64,000 bases of DNA from Bacillus piscicola. GTDB taxonomy: Bacteria; Bacillota; Bacilli; Bacillales; Marinococcaceae. The position numbers were made by a program, and so were the translations under genes. The DNA is taken from NCBI RefSeq assembly GCF_022458745.1, contig NZ_JAJJJF010000001.1, positions 868,001 to 932,000 on the forward strand, in the 5' to 3' direction. The notes under the pieces were generated by a model. It was given only the letters and a program-made list of their open reading frames with translations, ran no database searches and had not been told where the DNA came from. Positions 8,897 through 18,077 of the stretch are shown piece by piece (the first letter of the stretch is position 1; every line of letters starts with the position of its first letter).

Positions 8897-9574
8897 GTGC
8901 AAACGATTCTAGTAGTCGATGATGATCAGAATGTTCGGGAGTTAGTAACTGTTTTCTTTGCAGAAGAAGGCTATACTGTTTTAGAAGCAGCCGATGGCAT
9001 GGAAGCACTGGAGTGTTTAGCGGAACATTCCTGTGATGTGGCAATTGTAGACATTATGATGCCAGTCGTGGACGGTTATGAGTTAACAGAAGACATCCGC
9101 CGCACCTATGATATTCCTGTTATTTTATTAACCGCCAAGAACCAACTTGCAGATAAAGAGAAGGGGTATCGGGTGGGGACAGATGACTATCTTGTGAAGC
9201 CGTTTGAGCCGAAAGAATTGCTGTTTCGTGTGGAGGCATTGCTGCGTCGCTATCAGAAAAATGAAGATGCCATCATCCGTCTTGGACCGGCTGTCATCAA
9301 TAGAGAGATGTATGAAGTGAAAATCGGCAGTCAGGCAATGCTCTTACCTTTAAAAGAATTCGAGCTGTTATTTTTACTCGCCTCCCACCCAAGACAAGTG
9401 TTTTCCCGTGAGCATTTAATCGAAAAGGTGTGGGGAATGGACTATGAGGGTGACGAGCGAACCGTCGATGTCCATGTTAAAAGGTTGCGTGAGCGTTTTG
9501 CTAAGCTGACAGATGCTTTTCAGATAAAAACAATACGCGGAGTCGGCTACGCCTTAGAGGTGGATTCGGAATGA
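8897..9574 (+). CDS. OmpR-family response regulator (YkoG-like)
   Basis: A 225-residue two-component regulator. The receiver domain (1-115) has the acidic triad (VVDDD near 6-10), phospho-acceptor Asp52 in VDIMMP and the Lys of VKPFEPKEL. The C-terminal winged helix ends with DERTVDVHVKRLRERF and IRGVGYAL, typical of OmpR/PhoB. It starts with GTG after AAGGGGG. The gene overlaps the kinase by the four bases ATGA, indicating translational coupling. Targets probably include the MMPL exporter next door. Confidence 0.93.
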   Translation: MQTILVVDDDQNVRELVTVFFAEEGYTVLEAADGMEALECLAEHSCDVAIVDIMMPVVDGYELTEDIRRTYDIPVILLTAKNQLADKEKGYRVGTDDYLVKPFEPKELLFRVEALLRRYQKNEDAIIRLGPAVINREMYEVKIGSQAMLLPLKEFELLFLLASHPRQVFSREHLIEKVWGMDYEGDERTVDVHVKRLRERFAKLTDAFQIKTIRGVGYALEVDSE

Positions 9575-10956
9575 AGTCGTTGTATGTAAAGTTCACATTG
9601 ACGACTATCTCCATAATGTTAGCAAGTGGTGTTATGGCCTTCCTCATTTCGAATACATATTATCAACAAGTATTAAAAAACGAAAATGACGAAAAAAACA
9701 CTAAAATTGCTCAAGAAATAGCGACGTACGCAGGAAATACGAAGGATTTGGAACTCCATACTTATTTCGAGCACATCGCTTCTGTCGGGTATCACGTTTA
9801 TGTCACGAACGAAAGCCTTGAAGGAGCTTATTACGGGGATCCTTTTCGGAAAGAGGAGCTCTCGCAGGATACTGTTCAGAATGTATTAAACGGCAATATT
9901 TATCATGGAATGGCAGAGTTTCCTCAAGAAACGTTTGTGACCGGCTTCTTTGCAAATGAATTAACGAATACAATTGGCGTTCCTTTTAAATACAAGGACA
10001 GACAATATGCTCTCTTTATTCGTCCAAACATTAAATTACTCTTTAATGAAATGCATTACTTGTTTGCCTGGTTACTCGGGATCACGATCTTCTTAAGTAT
10101 CGTATTTGTCCTCGCAGGAGCAAAGTTCTTGATTCAGCCGATTACGAGGTTGACAAAAGCAACGCAAGCATTATCCACAGGAAATTTTGATATTGTCTTA
10201 GACATTGATAGAAAAGACGAGATTGGAAAGTTATCGATCAGCTTCAATAGGATGGCCGAAAAATTGGGTCAGTTGGACGAGATGAAAAATGATTTCATTT
10301 CAAGTGTTTCCCATGATATCCAATCCCCGCTCTCAAACATCAATGGCTATGCAAGCCTTTTGGAAAAAGAGACCTTGTCCAAGCAACAACGAGCGCAATA
10401 CTTAGCAGTCATCCGGGATGAAACGAAACGGCTTTCCGATATGACCGAACAGCTGCTATTAAGCACGTCGCTGCAACACCCGGAGGATATCATGCACATT
10501 CAAACCGTTTACTTAAGCGTCCAATTAAAAGAAGTGATACGCATGCATCAATGGGCGAGTCAAGAAAAAGGGATCATGATCCACTATTCTCTGCCGGAAA
10601 CGACAGTAGTGGGAGACGCTTCCCTTCTGTACACCGTCTGGGAAAATTTGCTGACCAATGCGTTAAAATACAATAAACAAAATGGCACCATATACGTAGC
10701 GATTGAAGATGGAGTGGATGCTGTTTCAGTAATATTTCAAGACGAAGGGATCGGTTTAGAACAGGAAGAAGCAGCTCACATTTTTGAACGTTTTTACCGG
10801 GCAGATACAGTTCGCTCACGCGGTGTGGAAGGCACCGGTCTTGGCCTTGCGATCGCCCATACGATTGTGAAACTCCACGATGGTAAAATAGAGGTGAAAA
10901 CAGCGAAAGGCAAGGGTTCTACATTTGAGGTGGTACTGCCGAAGAAAAAAGCGTAA
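9571..10956 (+). CDS. Sensor histidine kinase (YkoH-like)
   Basis: A 461-residue membrane kinase. Helix 1 covers about residues 5-30, an extracellular sensor region about 31-160, helix 2 about 163-185, and HAMP follows to about 240. The H-box SSVSHDIQSPLS places the phosphorylated His at 248. The ATP-binding domain shows NLLTNALKYN, DEGIGLE and GTGLGLA. It phosphorylates the regulator encoded just upstream. The signal is unknown; the large extracytoplasmic loop suggests an envelope cue. Confidence 0.93.
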   Translation: MKSLYVKFTLTTISIMLASGVMAFLISNTYYQQVLKNENDEKNTKIAQEIATYAGNTKDLELHTYFEHIASVGYHVYVTNESLEGAYYGDPFRKEELSQDTVQNVLNGNIYHGMAEFPQETFVTGFFANELTNTIGVPFKYKDRQYALFIRPNIKLLFNEMHYLFAWLLGITIFLSIVFVLAGAKFLIQPITRLTKATQALSTGNFDIVLDIDRKDEIGKLSISFNRMAEKLGQLDEMKNDFISSVSHDIQSPLSNINGYASLLEKETLSKQQRAQYLAVIRDETKRLSDMTEQLLLSTSLQHPEDIMHIQTVYLSVQLKEVIRMHQWASQEKGIMIHYSLPETTVVGDASLLYTVWENLLTNALKYNKQNGTIYVAIEDGVDAVSVIFQDEGIGLEQEEAAHIFERFYRADTVRSRGVEGTGLGLAIAHTIVKLHDGKIEVKTAKGKGSTFEVVLPKKKA

Positions 10957-11035
10957 AGGACGGTCTTATTCATACTCCGTTCATATTCGAGCTGTAAGAT
11001 ACAAAACAGCAGAATAGAGAATAGGAGTGATGCTT

Positions 11036-13240
11036 ATGTTACGCTCGTTACGAAAAGTCGTAAAATATTCAGGCAGTTCGAAAGGTGCAAAAATAATCGT
11101 GGCAGTGTGGCTCGTGCTGGCAGCGGTCATGACGCTCATCGCCCCAGGATCATCTGATTATTCTTCAAGCAGCACGGAAGGCAGTATAAATGAAGATACA
11201 CCTTCCGAAATTGCCAGCCAAAAGGAGGAACAATATTTCCCTTCTGACAAAGGGCTCACGGGTCTGCTTGTTTTTCACAAAGAAGGCGGATTGTCTAAAA
11301 AGGATCGTCGGCAAATCACGAATTTTTCTGAGTGGGTCCATTCTTCCAAGAGACCAGAGCATATTGAGAGTGCGCTCCCTTATCATACTTTTCCTTCCAA
11401 CATTCAAGAGAAGATGTACTCTGATGACAGAACGACACTTTTATTTAATTTTGCTCTCGAGAAAGATTTAGACTCAGATGCTGCCCATGAGACATTAGCA
11501 AAAATGGAAGAAGAAATCGCGAAGCTCGACCTTCCTGATACCCAGACAGAAATTACTGGTCCTGCAGGGATATCATCAGATACAATTGAAATTTTTCAGA
11601 ATGCTGATTTCATTCTTATGGCTGCTACGGTTCTGCTGATATTCGTTTTACTGATCATCATTTACCGTTCTCCCCTGCTGGCAATTGTTCCGCTTGTTAT
11701 TGCCGGTATTGTTTATCAAGTTGTTGACCGAGTTTTGGGACTTGCCGGGAAAAACGGGTGGTTTTCTGTAGACGGGCAAGCCGTATCTATTATGACGGTA
11801 CTTTTATTTGCCATTTTAACAGACTACAGTTTATTTATTTTTTCACGTTACCGGGAAGAGTTGAAACGACACACGTCCAAGTATGATGCGATGAAAGAAG
11901 CGATTTTTCACGTATCAGAACCAATCTTCTTTAGCGGTGGTACGATTCTTTTAGCGATGTTGACATTGTTTACAGCGGTTTTCAAGCCTTACCATCATTT
12001 CGCGCCTGTTTTTTCAACGGCGATTGTCATTATTTTTCTGGCAGGATTGACTTTGATTCCAAGCTTCTTTGCTTTGATGGGAAGACGGACTTTTTGGCCG
12101 TCGGTACCAAAAGAAAACACGGAAGAAAAATCAAAAAAGGGATTTTGGGAAAAAGCAGCCCTTGGTGTCAGCCGGCGACCGCGTGTCATAGCGATTGTTT
12201 TGTTGTTATTCCTAATCATTGGTATGATTAACGTTCCTTCGATTGCATATTCCTTCAATTTAATGAAGTCATTTCCTGAAGATATGTCATCGCGCGCAGG
12301 GTTTGAACTGTTAGAAGAAAACTATCCACCAGGGCAGCTAGCGCCGGTTCACGTTATTCTGGAAAGTGATTCTAAAAGGGTAATCGATCAAGAAGCACTT
12401 GCACACATTAAGTCCCTGCAAGAAATGTTGGCAGCAAATGAAGACATCAATTCTGTCAGCCCACGTGTTACTTCTGAAATGGTCGAGGGAAAAGCTGACC
12501 TTATGGAGAACTTCTTATCGGAAAAAAAGAACGCGGTGAAGATGCAATTGATCTTGGACCATCACCCTTATGATGCGAAGTCAATCAATGCAATAGAGAC
12601 ACTACGGGAGGAGGAGAATTCCCTTCTTCGGGAAAGCGGCTTGCCGCCAGATCAGTATCAACTGCATCTTGCAGGACAGACGGCTGATCAATTGGACATA
12701 CGGTCGCTGAACGTCCGTGATATGGTGGTAGTCTTTTCGATTGTAACGGCTCTGTTATGCATTATGTTGAGTTTGCAGACCAAGTCATTTAAGATGGCAG
12801 CACTCATGATGGGAACCATTTTGTTGTCTTATACCGCTGTTCTCGGTTTTAGCTGGATGATTTTTCATTATATAATAGGATTGGAGTCTGTCAGTTACCG
12901 CTTGCCGTTATATACATTTGTCTTTATGGTAGCATTGGGAGTGGATTATAACATTATGCTTGTTGCCCGTATCCGGGAAGAAGCTGAAAAGATCCCATGG
13001 AAAGAGGCTGTCATCCGTGGACTTGGTTTGACAGGCGGTGTTATTTCGTCAGCAGGAGTGATACTGGCTGCTACTTTTTCTGTATTAATTACGCAGCCTC
13101 TCCAGGAGTTGTACTTATTCGGCGTTGTGATGGCTCTTGGAATATTGATGGACACGTTCCTCATAAGGGGAATGTTGATGCCGGCCCTTTTAATAGTCAT
13201 TCATAAGGATAAAGAAGATGAAATAGTTGAGGAGAGATAA
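11036..13240 (+). CDS. MMPL/RND-superfamily exporter (YdgH-like)
   Basis: A 734-residue exporter with the MMPL duplication: helix 1, a large extracytoplasmic domain (about 45-185), five helices, a cytoplasmic loop, then a second helix, a second loop (about 410-560) and five more helices. The FAILTDYSLFIFSRYREE segment and the matching VALGVDYNIMLVARIREE in the second half are the hallmark transmembrane-4 segments with the conserved Asp. The family exports lipids, siderophores or drugs with H+. The ATG at 11036 has AGGAG eight bases upstream; GTG and ATG codons at 11027-11032 overlap that site and are less likely. It is read after the two-component system and before a small membrane protein. 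Confidence 0.9.
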   Translation: MLRSLRKVVKYSGSSKGAKIIVAVWLVLAAVMTLIAPGSSDYSSSSTEGSINEDTPSEIASQKEEQYFPSDKGLTGLLVFHKEGGLSKKDRRQITNFSEWVHSSKRPEHIESALPYHTFPSNIQEKMYSDDRTTLLFNFALEKDLDSDAAHETLAKMEEEIAKLDLPDTQTEITGPAGISSDTIEIFQNADFILMAATVLLIFVLLIIIYRSPLLAIVPLVIAGIVYQVVDRVLGLAGKNGWFSVDGQAVSIMTVLLFAILTDYSLFIFSRYREELKRHTSKYDAMKEAIFHVSEPIFFSGGTILLAMLTLFTAVFKPYHHFAPVFSTAIVIIFLAGLTLIPSFFALMGRRTFWPSVPKENTEEKSKKGFWEKAALGVSRRPRVIAIVLLLFLIIGMINVPSIAYSFNLMKSFPEDMSSRAGFELLEENYPPGQLAPVHVILESDSKRVIDQEALAHIKSLQEMLAANEDINSVSPRVTSEMVEGKADLMENFLSEKKNAVKMQLILDHHPYDAKSINAIETLREEENSLLRESGLPPDQYQLHLAGQTADQLDIRSLNVRDMVVVFSIVTALLCIMLSLQTKSFKMAALMMGTILLSYTAVLGFSWMIFHYIIGLESVSYRLPLYTFVFMVALGVDYNIMLVARIREEAEKIPWKEAVIRGLGLTGGVISSAGVILAATFSVLITQPLQELYLFGVVMALGILMDTFLIRGMLMPALLIVIHKDKEDEIVEER

Positions 13241-13242
13241 AT

Positions 13243-13635
13243 ATGATGAACAATTACAGTAAAGTGTTACTTCGGTTTTCTGCTATTTTTGCATTAATCG
13301 GGGCGTTTGTCGGATCACACATGGCAGGGGCGGGTTCGTATGCGTTTCGGCCTGTCCATGCTCACATTCTTGTTGTCGGCTGGCTCAGTTTATTTGCTTG
13401 GGCAATGTATTATAAAGTTTTTTACCGTGAGAAGAGCGTACTCGCAACCTTACAAGTTTGGACAGCGATTATCGGTTCGATTGGATTAACAGCCGGAATG
13501 TGGCTGCAGAACTTACAGCCGTTCGGTCTGCCTGAGCTGTTTAATCTCTTGTTTTATATCATTGGCGGCTCTGTCCTGCTGCTAAGTTTTGTATTCTTTT
13601 TGATTCTCACTTTTGTACAGAAGGATACACCGTAA
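13243..13635 (+). CDS. Small four-helix membrane protein related to haem-copper oxidase subunit I
   Basis: A 130-residue protein with four predicted membrane helices. The segment FRPVHAHILVVGWLSLFAWAMYY resembles the short NnrS/cbb3-like cytochrome oxidase fragments found as free-standing proteins, where histidines in the HAH motif may bind haem or metal. It begins two bases after the MMPL stop with its own GAGGAGA site and is followed by a terminator, so it closes the regulator-kinase-exporter operon. Its biochemical role is not known; the oxidase label given to such proteins is likely only structural. Confidence 0.7.
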   Translation: MMNNYSKVLLRFSAIFALIGAFVGSHMAGAGSYAFRPVHAHILVVGWLSLFAWAMYYKVFYREKSVLATLQVWTAIIGSIGLTAGMWLQNLQPFGLPELFNLLFYIIGGSVLLLSFVFFLILTFVQKDTP

Positions 13636-13652
13636 GTAACACGAGAAGGCAG

Positions 13653-13690
13653 AAGCCGAGTCCTAATTCGCAATGACTCGGCTTTTGTTT
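13653..13690 (+). terminator. Intrinsic terminator of the two-component/MMPL operon
   Basis: AAGCCGAGTC (13653-13662) pairs with GACTCGGCTT (13675-13684), followed by TTGTTTT. Confidence 0.85.
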
Positions 13691-13915
13691 TGCAATGACT
13701 CGTGATTTCTCCGCTAGTATGTTTTTACGATTCCGTATACCCCTCAAAATGCTGTTAAATCTGGAGCAGTACTCTTTCATGACGTATGATTATCTAATGG
13801 TGACATAACTTCGAGTTTATTAATAGAAAAACACGAACGGGTTATTAGTAGAAAATTGAACTTATGGAGTTTATCCCTCTTATCGAGTGCCTATAATACA
13901 TAAAGGTAAACAATC
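13691..13915 (+). other. Intergenic leader of the germination operon
   Basis: AT-rich spacer with a short imperfect direct repeat (13815-13838 and 13840-13861, sharing TTATTA-TAGAAAA and GAAC). A forespore SigG promoter would be expected here, but I could not find a convincing SigG -35/-10 pair. Confidence 0.4.
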
Positions 13916-15499
13916 GTGAGAGGACGATCAATCTTGAAACTCAGGCGGCGTAAGTACATAGAAAAACAAGCGAAGCAACACACTCTGCAAGAAAGCAATG
14001 TCCCGTCTGACAACAAATCATTGTCGGATCAATTGACTGACAATAAAGAAGAATTGAAAAAGCTGTATGCAAACTGTTCGGATGTTGTGTTTCGGTCGTT
14101 TTTTCTAAATGGAAAAGAGGATGCACTCCTTGTCTATATCGATGGGTTAACACAAGTCGAAGAAATCGATGATAATGTATTGGCACCGCTTATGAAAAAA
14201 ACATACGCGGAACAAGGTAGTGTCCGGGAGTTACTAAAAAAGAAAGTGGCTGTAGCGAGTGTCACAGAAGTCGAAACTTATACCAACTGCGTGTCAGAAA
14301 TATCAGTAGGAAACCCGGTTGTGATACTAGAAGGAAGCAGTACGGGCTTTTCCTTAGGGCTGGCTAAGCCGGAAACTCGTGCCATTTCTGAGCCAAGCAG
14401 TGAATCGGTAGTTCGCGGGCCTCGTGAAGGTTTTGTCGAATCCCTTCACGTGAACCGTGCGCTGTTGCGTCGGAAAATCCGTAGCCCCCAGCTCAAGATG
14501 GAAACGATAGAAATCGGGACGTACACAAAAACAACAGTTATTATTTCCTATGTATCCGGTCTCGCCGACGAAACGTTAATAAAAGAAGTCCGAAATCGAG
14601 TAGCACGTGTCGAAATAGACGGGGTCCTGGATAGTGGCGTTCTTGAAGAATTCATTGAAGATTATCCTTATTCCCCCTTTCCACAAGTTTTAACGACAGA
14701 ACGTCCTGATGTGGCAGCGGGAAGCTTATTAGAAGGCCGTGTTGTCATTTTGGTAGACGGCACCCCTTTCGTGATGATTGCCCCCGTGTCTCTTTATTCT
14801 TTTTTGCAGGCAAGTGAAGACTATTATATGCGGTTTATTATGAGCACCTTGATTCGCTGGCTGCGCTATGCCTTTTTAGTAATCTCCCTGCTGCTGCCGT
14901 CTTTTTATGTAGCCGTTATTACGTTTCACCAGGAGATGGTACCGACCGCACTGCTTATTAGTATGGCCGCATCCCGAGAACAGCTACCGTTCCCTGCTTT
15001 AATCGAAGCCTTAATCATGGAAGTGACGTTTGAAGCCCTACGGGAAGCAGGGATACGGCTTCCTAAACAAATCGGGGCTGCAGTTAGCATTGTCGGTGCG
15101 CTTGTTATTGGGGAGTCTGCAGTAACAGCAGGTATTGTGTCGGCGCCGATGGTTATTGTCGTAGCCCTAACAGGAATTGCTTCTTTTACGATCCCGCGTT
15201 ATTCTCAGGCAATCGCCTTGCGGATGCTTCGTTTCCCAATGATTATTCTAGCAGGGACCTTAGGAATTCTTGGAATTATGTTAGGAATCATTGCGATCGT
15301 TATCCATTTAAGTACGCTACGTTCCTTTGGTGTTCCATATCTCAGCCCAATGGCCCCGATGAAATCGGGTGAGATGAAAGATACACTTGCCCGTGCCCCG
15401 TGGTGGAAATTAAATGCGAGACCTCACTTCACGGGTGCTTACAACGAACATCGGCAATCTGCTTCACAAAAGCCGAACCCGGGCAAGGGGGAGGAGTAG
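13916..15499 (+). CDS. gerKA: Spore germinant receptor A subunit (GerKA/GerAA family)
   Basis: A 527-residue inner-membrane germinant receptor subunit. The hydrophilic N-terminal half (to about 290) is followed by four or five helices. Family landmarks include VESLHVNRALLRRKIRSPQLKME, written here as FVESLHVNRALLRRKIRSP near 165-183, plus TLIRWLRYAF and FPALIEALIMEVTFEALREAG near 360-380. It forms the receptor that senses nutrients at the start of germination. GTG at 13916 follows AAAGG; TTG at 13934 follows AGAGGA and is equally plausible, giving 521 residues. First gene of a four-gene operon. Confidence 0.93.
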   Translation: MRGRSILKLRRRKYIEKQAKQHTLQESNVPSDNKSLSDQLTDNKEELKKLYANCSDVVFRSFFLNGKEDALLVYIDGLTQVEEIDDNVLAPLMKKTYAEQGSVRELLKKKVAVASVTEVETYTNCVSEISVGNPVVILEGSSTGFSLGLAKPETRAISEPSSESVVRGPREGFVESLHVNRALLRRKIRSPQLKMETIEIGTYTKTTVIISYVSGLADETLIKEVRNRVARVEIDGVLDSGVLEEFIEDYPYSPFPQVLTTERPDVAAGSLLEGRVVILVDGTPFVMIAPVSLYSFLQASEDYYMRFIMSTLIRWLRYAFLVISLLLPSFYVAVITFHQEMVPTALLISMAASREQLPFPALIEALIMEVTFEALREAGIRLPKQIGAAVSIVGALVIGESAVTAGIVSAPMVIVVALTGIASFTIPRYSQAIALRMLRFPMIILAGTLGILGIMLGIIAIVIHLSTLRSFGVPYLSPMAPMKSGEMKDTLARAPWWKLNARPHFTGAYNEHRQSASQKPNPGKGEE

Positions 15500-16711
15500 G
15501 TGGCACTGCAGTTAAGGAAAATGCTACAAAAAGGTATGAGTATTGCGGTCTTGGTACCGCTCCTTTCTATGACTTTTCTCCTTACCGGTTGTTGGGATAG
15601 AACGGAACTTAATGACCTTGCGATTGTTACGGCGGTCGCCATCGATAAAGCGGAAGGCAGCGGCATTACTCTTACTCTACAGTTTGCCAACCCATCTCAA
15701 ATGGGCGGGCAGCAAGGATCGGAGGGAGGAGGGGGCTCCGGTAAGAAACCGACGATAACGAAACAGGCAGAAGGAGAGACGATTTTTGAGGCGATGTCTT
15801 TTATCCAGCAACAACTTTCACGGAACATTTTCTGGGGACATAACCAGGCTTTGATTATTGGCAAAGAGGTGGCTAAGGAAGGGGTTCAGCCTTATGTAGA
15901 TTTCTTTGCTCATCATCCTGATCCGCGACTCCGTTCTTATGTGTACGTAAGTGAGGGGAAAGCAGCGGAGGTCCTTCGGTTACTGCCGCAATTAGAGCCT
16001 AGTTCCGGGGATATTGCAAGAGAGCTGGCAAAGCTTAAAACTGGAATGTCAGTCACGATTAAAGAGCTGCTGCAAATGTTAAACAGCGATGCCGGGTCAG
16101 CAGCCTTGCCAAAAGTACTGCCCATATTCGAAGAGAACGAAAAGGGAGGCTTACAAATAACAGGAACAGCAGTGTTCAAAAATGAAAAAATGATCGGCTC
16201 CATTGATGAAGAGGTAACGAGGGGGGTGTTATGGCTAAGGGATGAAATACATCTAGCAGCAGTAAAACTATCACCAGACAACACGGAAGGCTTTATCTCT
16301 TTTAATTTAATTCGGTCTCACACTAAACTGGTTCCTAAAATCGAAAATGGTATATGGGAAATGCAAGTTAACATTGTAGCGGAGGATGACATTGTCGAAA
16401 ATCAAACGAATTTACAGTTAACAGATCCACAAATTATTCAACAGTTGGAAGAGCTTTTAGGAGAAAAAGTCGAAGAACGGATTTATATGGCACTGAACGA
16501 TGTCCAACAAGAACTTAAAACCGATATTCTTGGTTTTGCTGACGCCTTTCATCGTAAATACCCGGCTGAATGGGACGCTGTCGAGGATGATTGGGAAGAA
16601 AAGTTTCTAGAAGTCAAAGTGACGATTAATAGTAAAGTGTATATAAAACGGTTAGGGATGTCCGTTGCACCTCAAGGAGTGCCAAAGGAAGAGGTGAAAA
16701 GGACTGAATGA
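15500..16711 (+). CDS. gerKC: Germinant receptor C subunit lipoprotein (GerKC, Ger(x)C family)
   Basis: A 403-residue lipoprotein. The signal peptide ends in the lipobox LLTGC near residues 27-31, followed by WDRTELNDLAIVTAVAIDK, a strongly conserved start of the mature GerC protein. A Gly-rich insert (near 67-80) follows. The GTG abuts the gerKA stop and the site GGGGGAGGAG is inside the gerKA 3' end, so translation is coupled. The protein anchors on the outer face of the spore inner membrane beside the A and B subunits. Confidence 0.93.
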   Translation: MALQLRKMLQKGMSIAVLVPLLSMTFLLTGCWDRTELNDLAIVTAVAIDKAEGSGITLTLQFANPSQMGGQQGSEGGGGSGKKPTITKQAEGETIFEAMSFIQQQLSRNIFWGHNQALIIGKEVAKEGVQPYVDFFAHHPDPRLRSYVYVSEGKAAEVLRLLPQLEPSSGDIARELAKLKTGMSVTIKELLQMLNSDAGSAALPKVLPIFEENEKGGLQITGTAVFKNEKMIGSIDEEVTRGVLWLRDEIHLAAVKLSPDNTEGFISFNLIRSHTKLVPKIENGIWEMQVNIVAEDDIVENQTNLQLTDPQIIQQLEELLGEKVEERIYMALNDVQQELKTDILGFADAFHRKYPAEWDAVEDDWEEKFLEVKVTINSKVYIKRLGMSVAPQGVPKEEVKRTE

Positions 16712-16935
16712 AAGGAATACAGGTAATCGGAGTCACTATCGTCGTCATCTTAATCACGTTATATGAATGGCCAAAACTAGGGAAACAGCAGCGTAAAGAA
16801 AAAACCGCATTCGTTACCTGTACAGGAATCGTTTGGGTGCTTGCTGTCATTCTCTTATTTTTTCCGGATATGCAAGGGCCGTCAGATTGGCTTAGCGCAC
16901 TATTCGGACCCATCGGCGAGTCTATCCGAAAATAG
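16708..16935 (+). CDS. Small two-helix protein of the germinant receptor operon (GerKD-like)
   Basis: A 75-residue protein with two predicted helices (about 5-20 and 38-55), overlapping gerKC by ATGA. Small D subunits of this type occur in many ger operons and modulate receptor function. In B. subtilis gerKD lies apart from the A-C-B genes, whereas here it lies between C and B. Homology at sequence level was not tested; the assignment rests on size, topology and position. Confidence 0.65.
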   Translation: MKGIQVIGVTIVVILITLYEWPKLGKQQRKEKTAFVTCTGIVWVLAVILLFFPDMQGPSDWLSALFGPIGESIRK

Positions 16936-16957
16936 CCGAGGAAGGAGGGGATAAAAG

Positions 16958-18055
16958 ATGGAAAATGGCCGGATTTCTGCGTCGCAGATGGCACTCATGA
17001 TGTACCCGGTCGTGACGGGTACGGGAATAATCTTTATCCCCTCTCTTACAGCTAATGCTGCCGGGAATGATATGTGGCTGTCACCCGTATGGGCCGCCAG
17101 TGCCGGGTGGATCGCCATCTTTACTGCACTGCACCTTCACCGGTTGAATCCGAATCAGACGATAATTCAATACAGTGAACGACTGCTTGGTAAGTTTCTC
17201 GGAAAAGTAGTCAGCCTCGTGTTATTGTTCTTTTACCTTGTTATGAATGGAGGCGGCGTCCGCATTTACTCGGATTTTGTGACTGGCAGCTTCTTTGAAG
17301 AAACACCTACTTACATCATTGTGTCGTCGATGATGTTGTTGAGTGCTTTTGCCGTCCGCGGTGGTGTAGAAGTGATCGGCAGGACTGCTGAGATGTTAAC
17401 ACCGATCTACATCCTGTTTCTTTTGCTTGTTTTCCTGCTAATACTTCCGGATTTGCGTCCTGAAAATGCACTGCCCATGTTAGAAAACGGGTTTACCCCC
17501 TCTCTGAAAGGAGCTTATACGCCGCAAAGTTGGTTTGCAGAATTTTTTGTAATCGCATTTTTGATCCCGTATGTAAAGAAGGAAAAGACAGCAGCGCGCT
17601 GGGGTGTTATTTCCCTCATAGCAGTAACACTAACATTCACTGCAACGAACCTGGCTGTCCTCTTTCTGCTTGGCGAAGATGTGACCGCAAAGTTAAATTA
17701 TCCTTTGCTTGATGCGATTCAATATATAAGCATTGCGGAGTTTCTGCAGCATCTGGAATCGATTGTGATGGCAATCTGGGTAGCAGGAGCGTTTGTTAAA
17801 TTTACCGTTATTCAATACGCTATTGTCTTAGGAACCGCGCAAGTATTCGAGTTGACTGACTATAAAGCACTTGTCTTTCCACTTAGTTTCTTAACGGTGC
17901 TGTTTAGCTTTTGGGGGATAGTTGGCGAAGCAGATTCCACTTATCACAGTAGTACCGTGTTTCCATTGACTTCTCTAATTATGCAGACGTTGCTGCCACT
18001 AGGACTGCTGCTAATCTCTTACTTTCAGAAGAAAACAGGCCTCTTTCCCCGGTAA
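16958..18055 (+). CDS. gerKB: Germinant receptor B subunit, permease-like (GerKB/GerAB family)
   Basis: A 365-residue protein with ten predicted helices, related to amino-acid permeases (APC fold). The N-terminus ISASQMALMMYPVVTGTGI and PSLTANAAGNDMWLSP match the GerAB family. This subunit binds the nutrient germinant. AAGGAGGGG precedes the ATG. Last gene of the gerKA-C-D-B operon; the DMT exporter gene converges 22 bases downstream. Confidence 0.93.
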   Translation: MENGRISASQMALMMYPVVTGTGIIFIPSLTANAAGNDMWLSPVWAASAGWIAIFTALHLHRLNPNQTIIQYSERLLGKFLGKVVSLVLLFFYLVMNGGGVRIYSDFVTGSFFEETPTYIIVSSMMLLSAFAVRGGVEVIGRTAEMLTPIYILFLLLVFLLILPDLRPENALPMLENGFTPSLKGAYTPQSWFAEFFVIAFLIPYVKKEKTAARWGVISLIAVTLTFTATNLAVLFLLGEDVTAKLNYPLLDAIQYISIAEFLQHLESIVMAIWVAGAFVKFTVIQYAIVLGTAQVFELTDYKALVFPLSFLTVLFSFWGIVGEADSTYHSSTVFPLTSLIMQTLLPLGLLLISYFQKKTGLFPR

Positions 18056-18077
18056 TATGATATTTAGAGAGAGGGTG

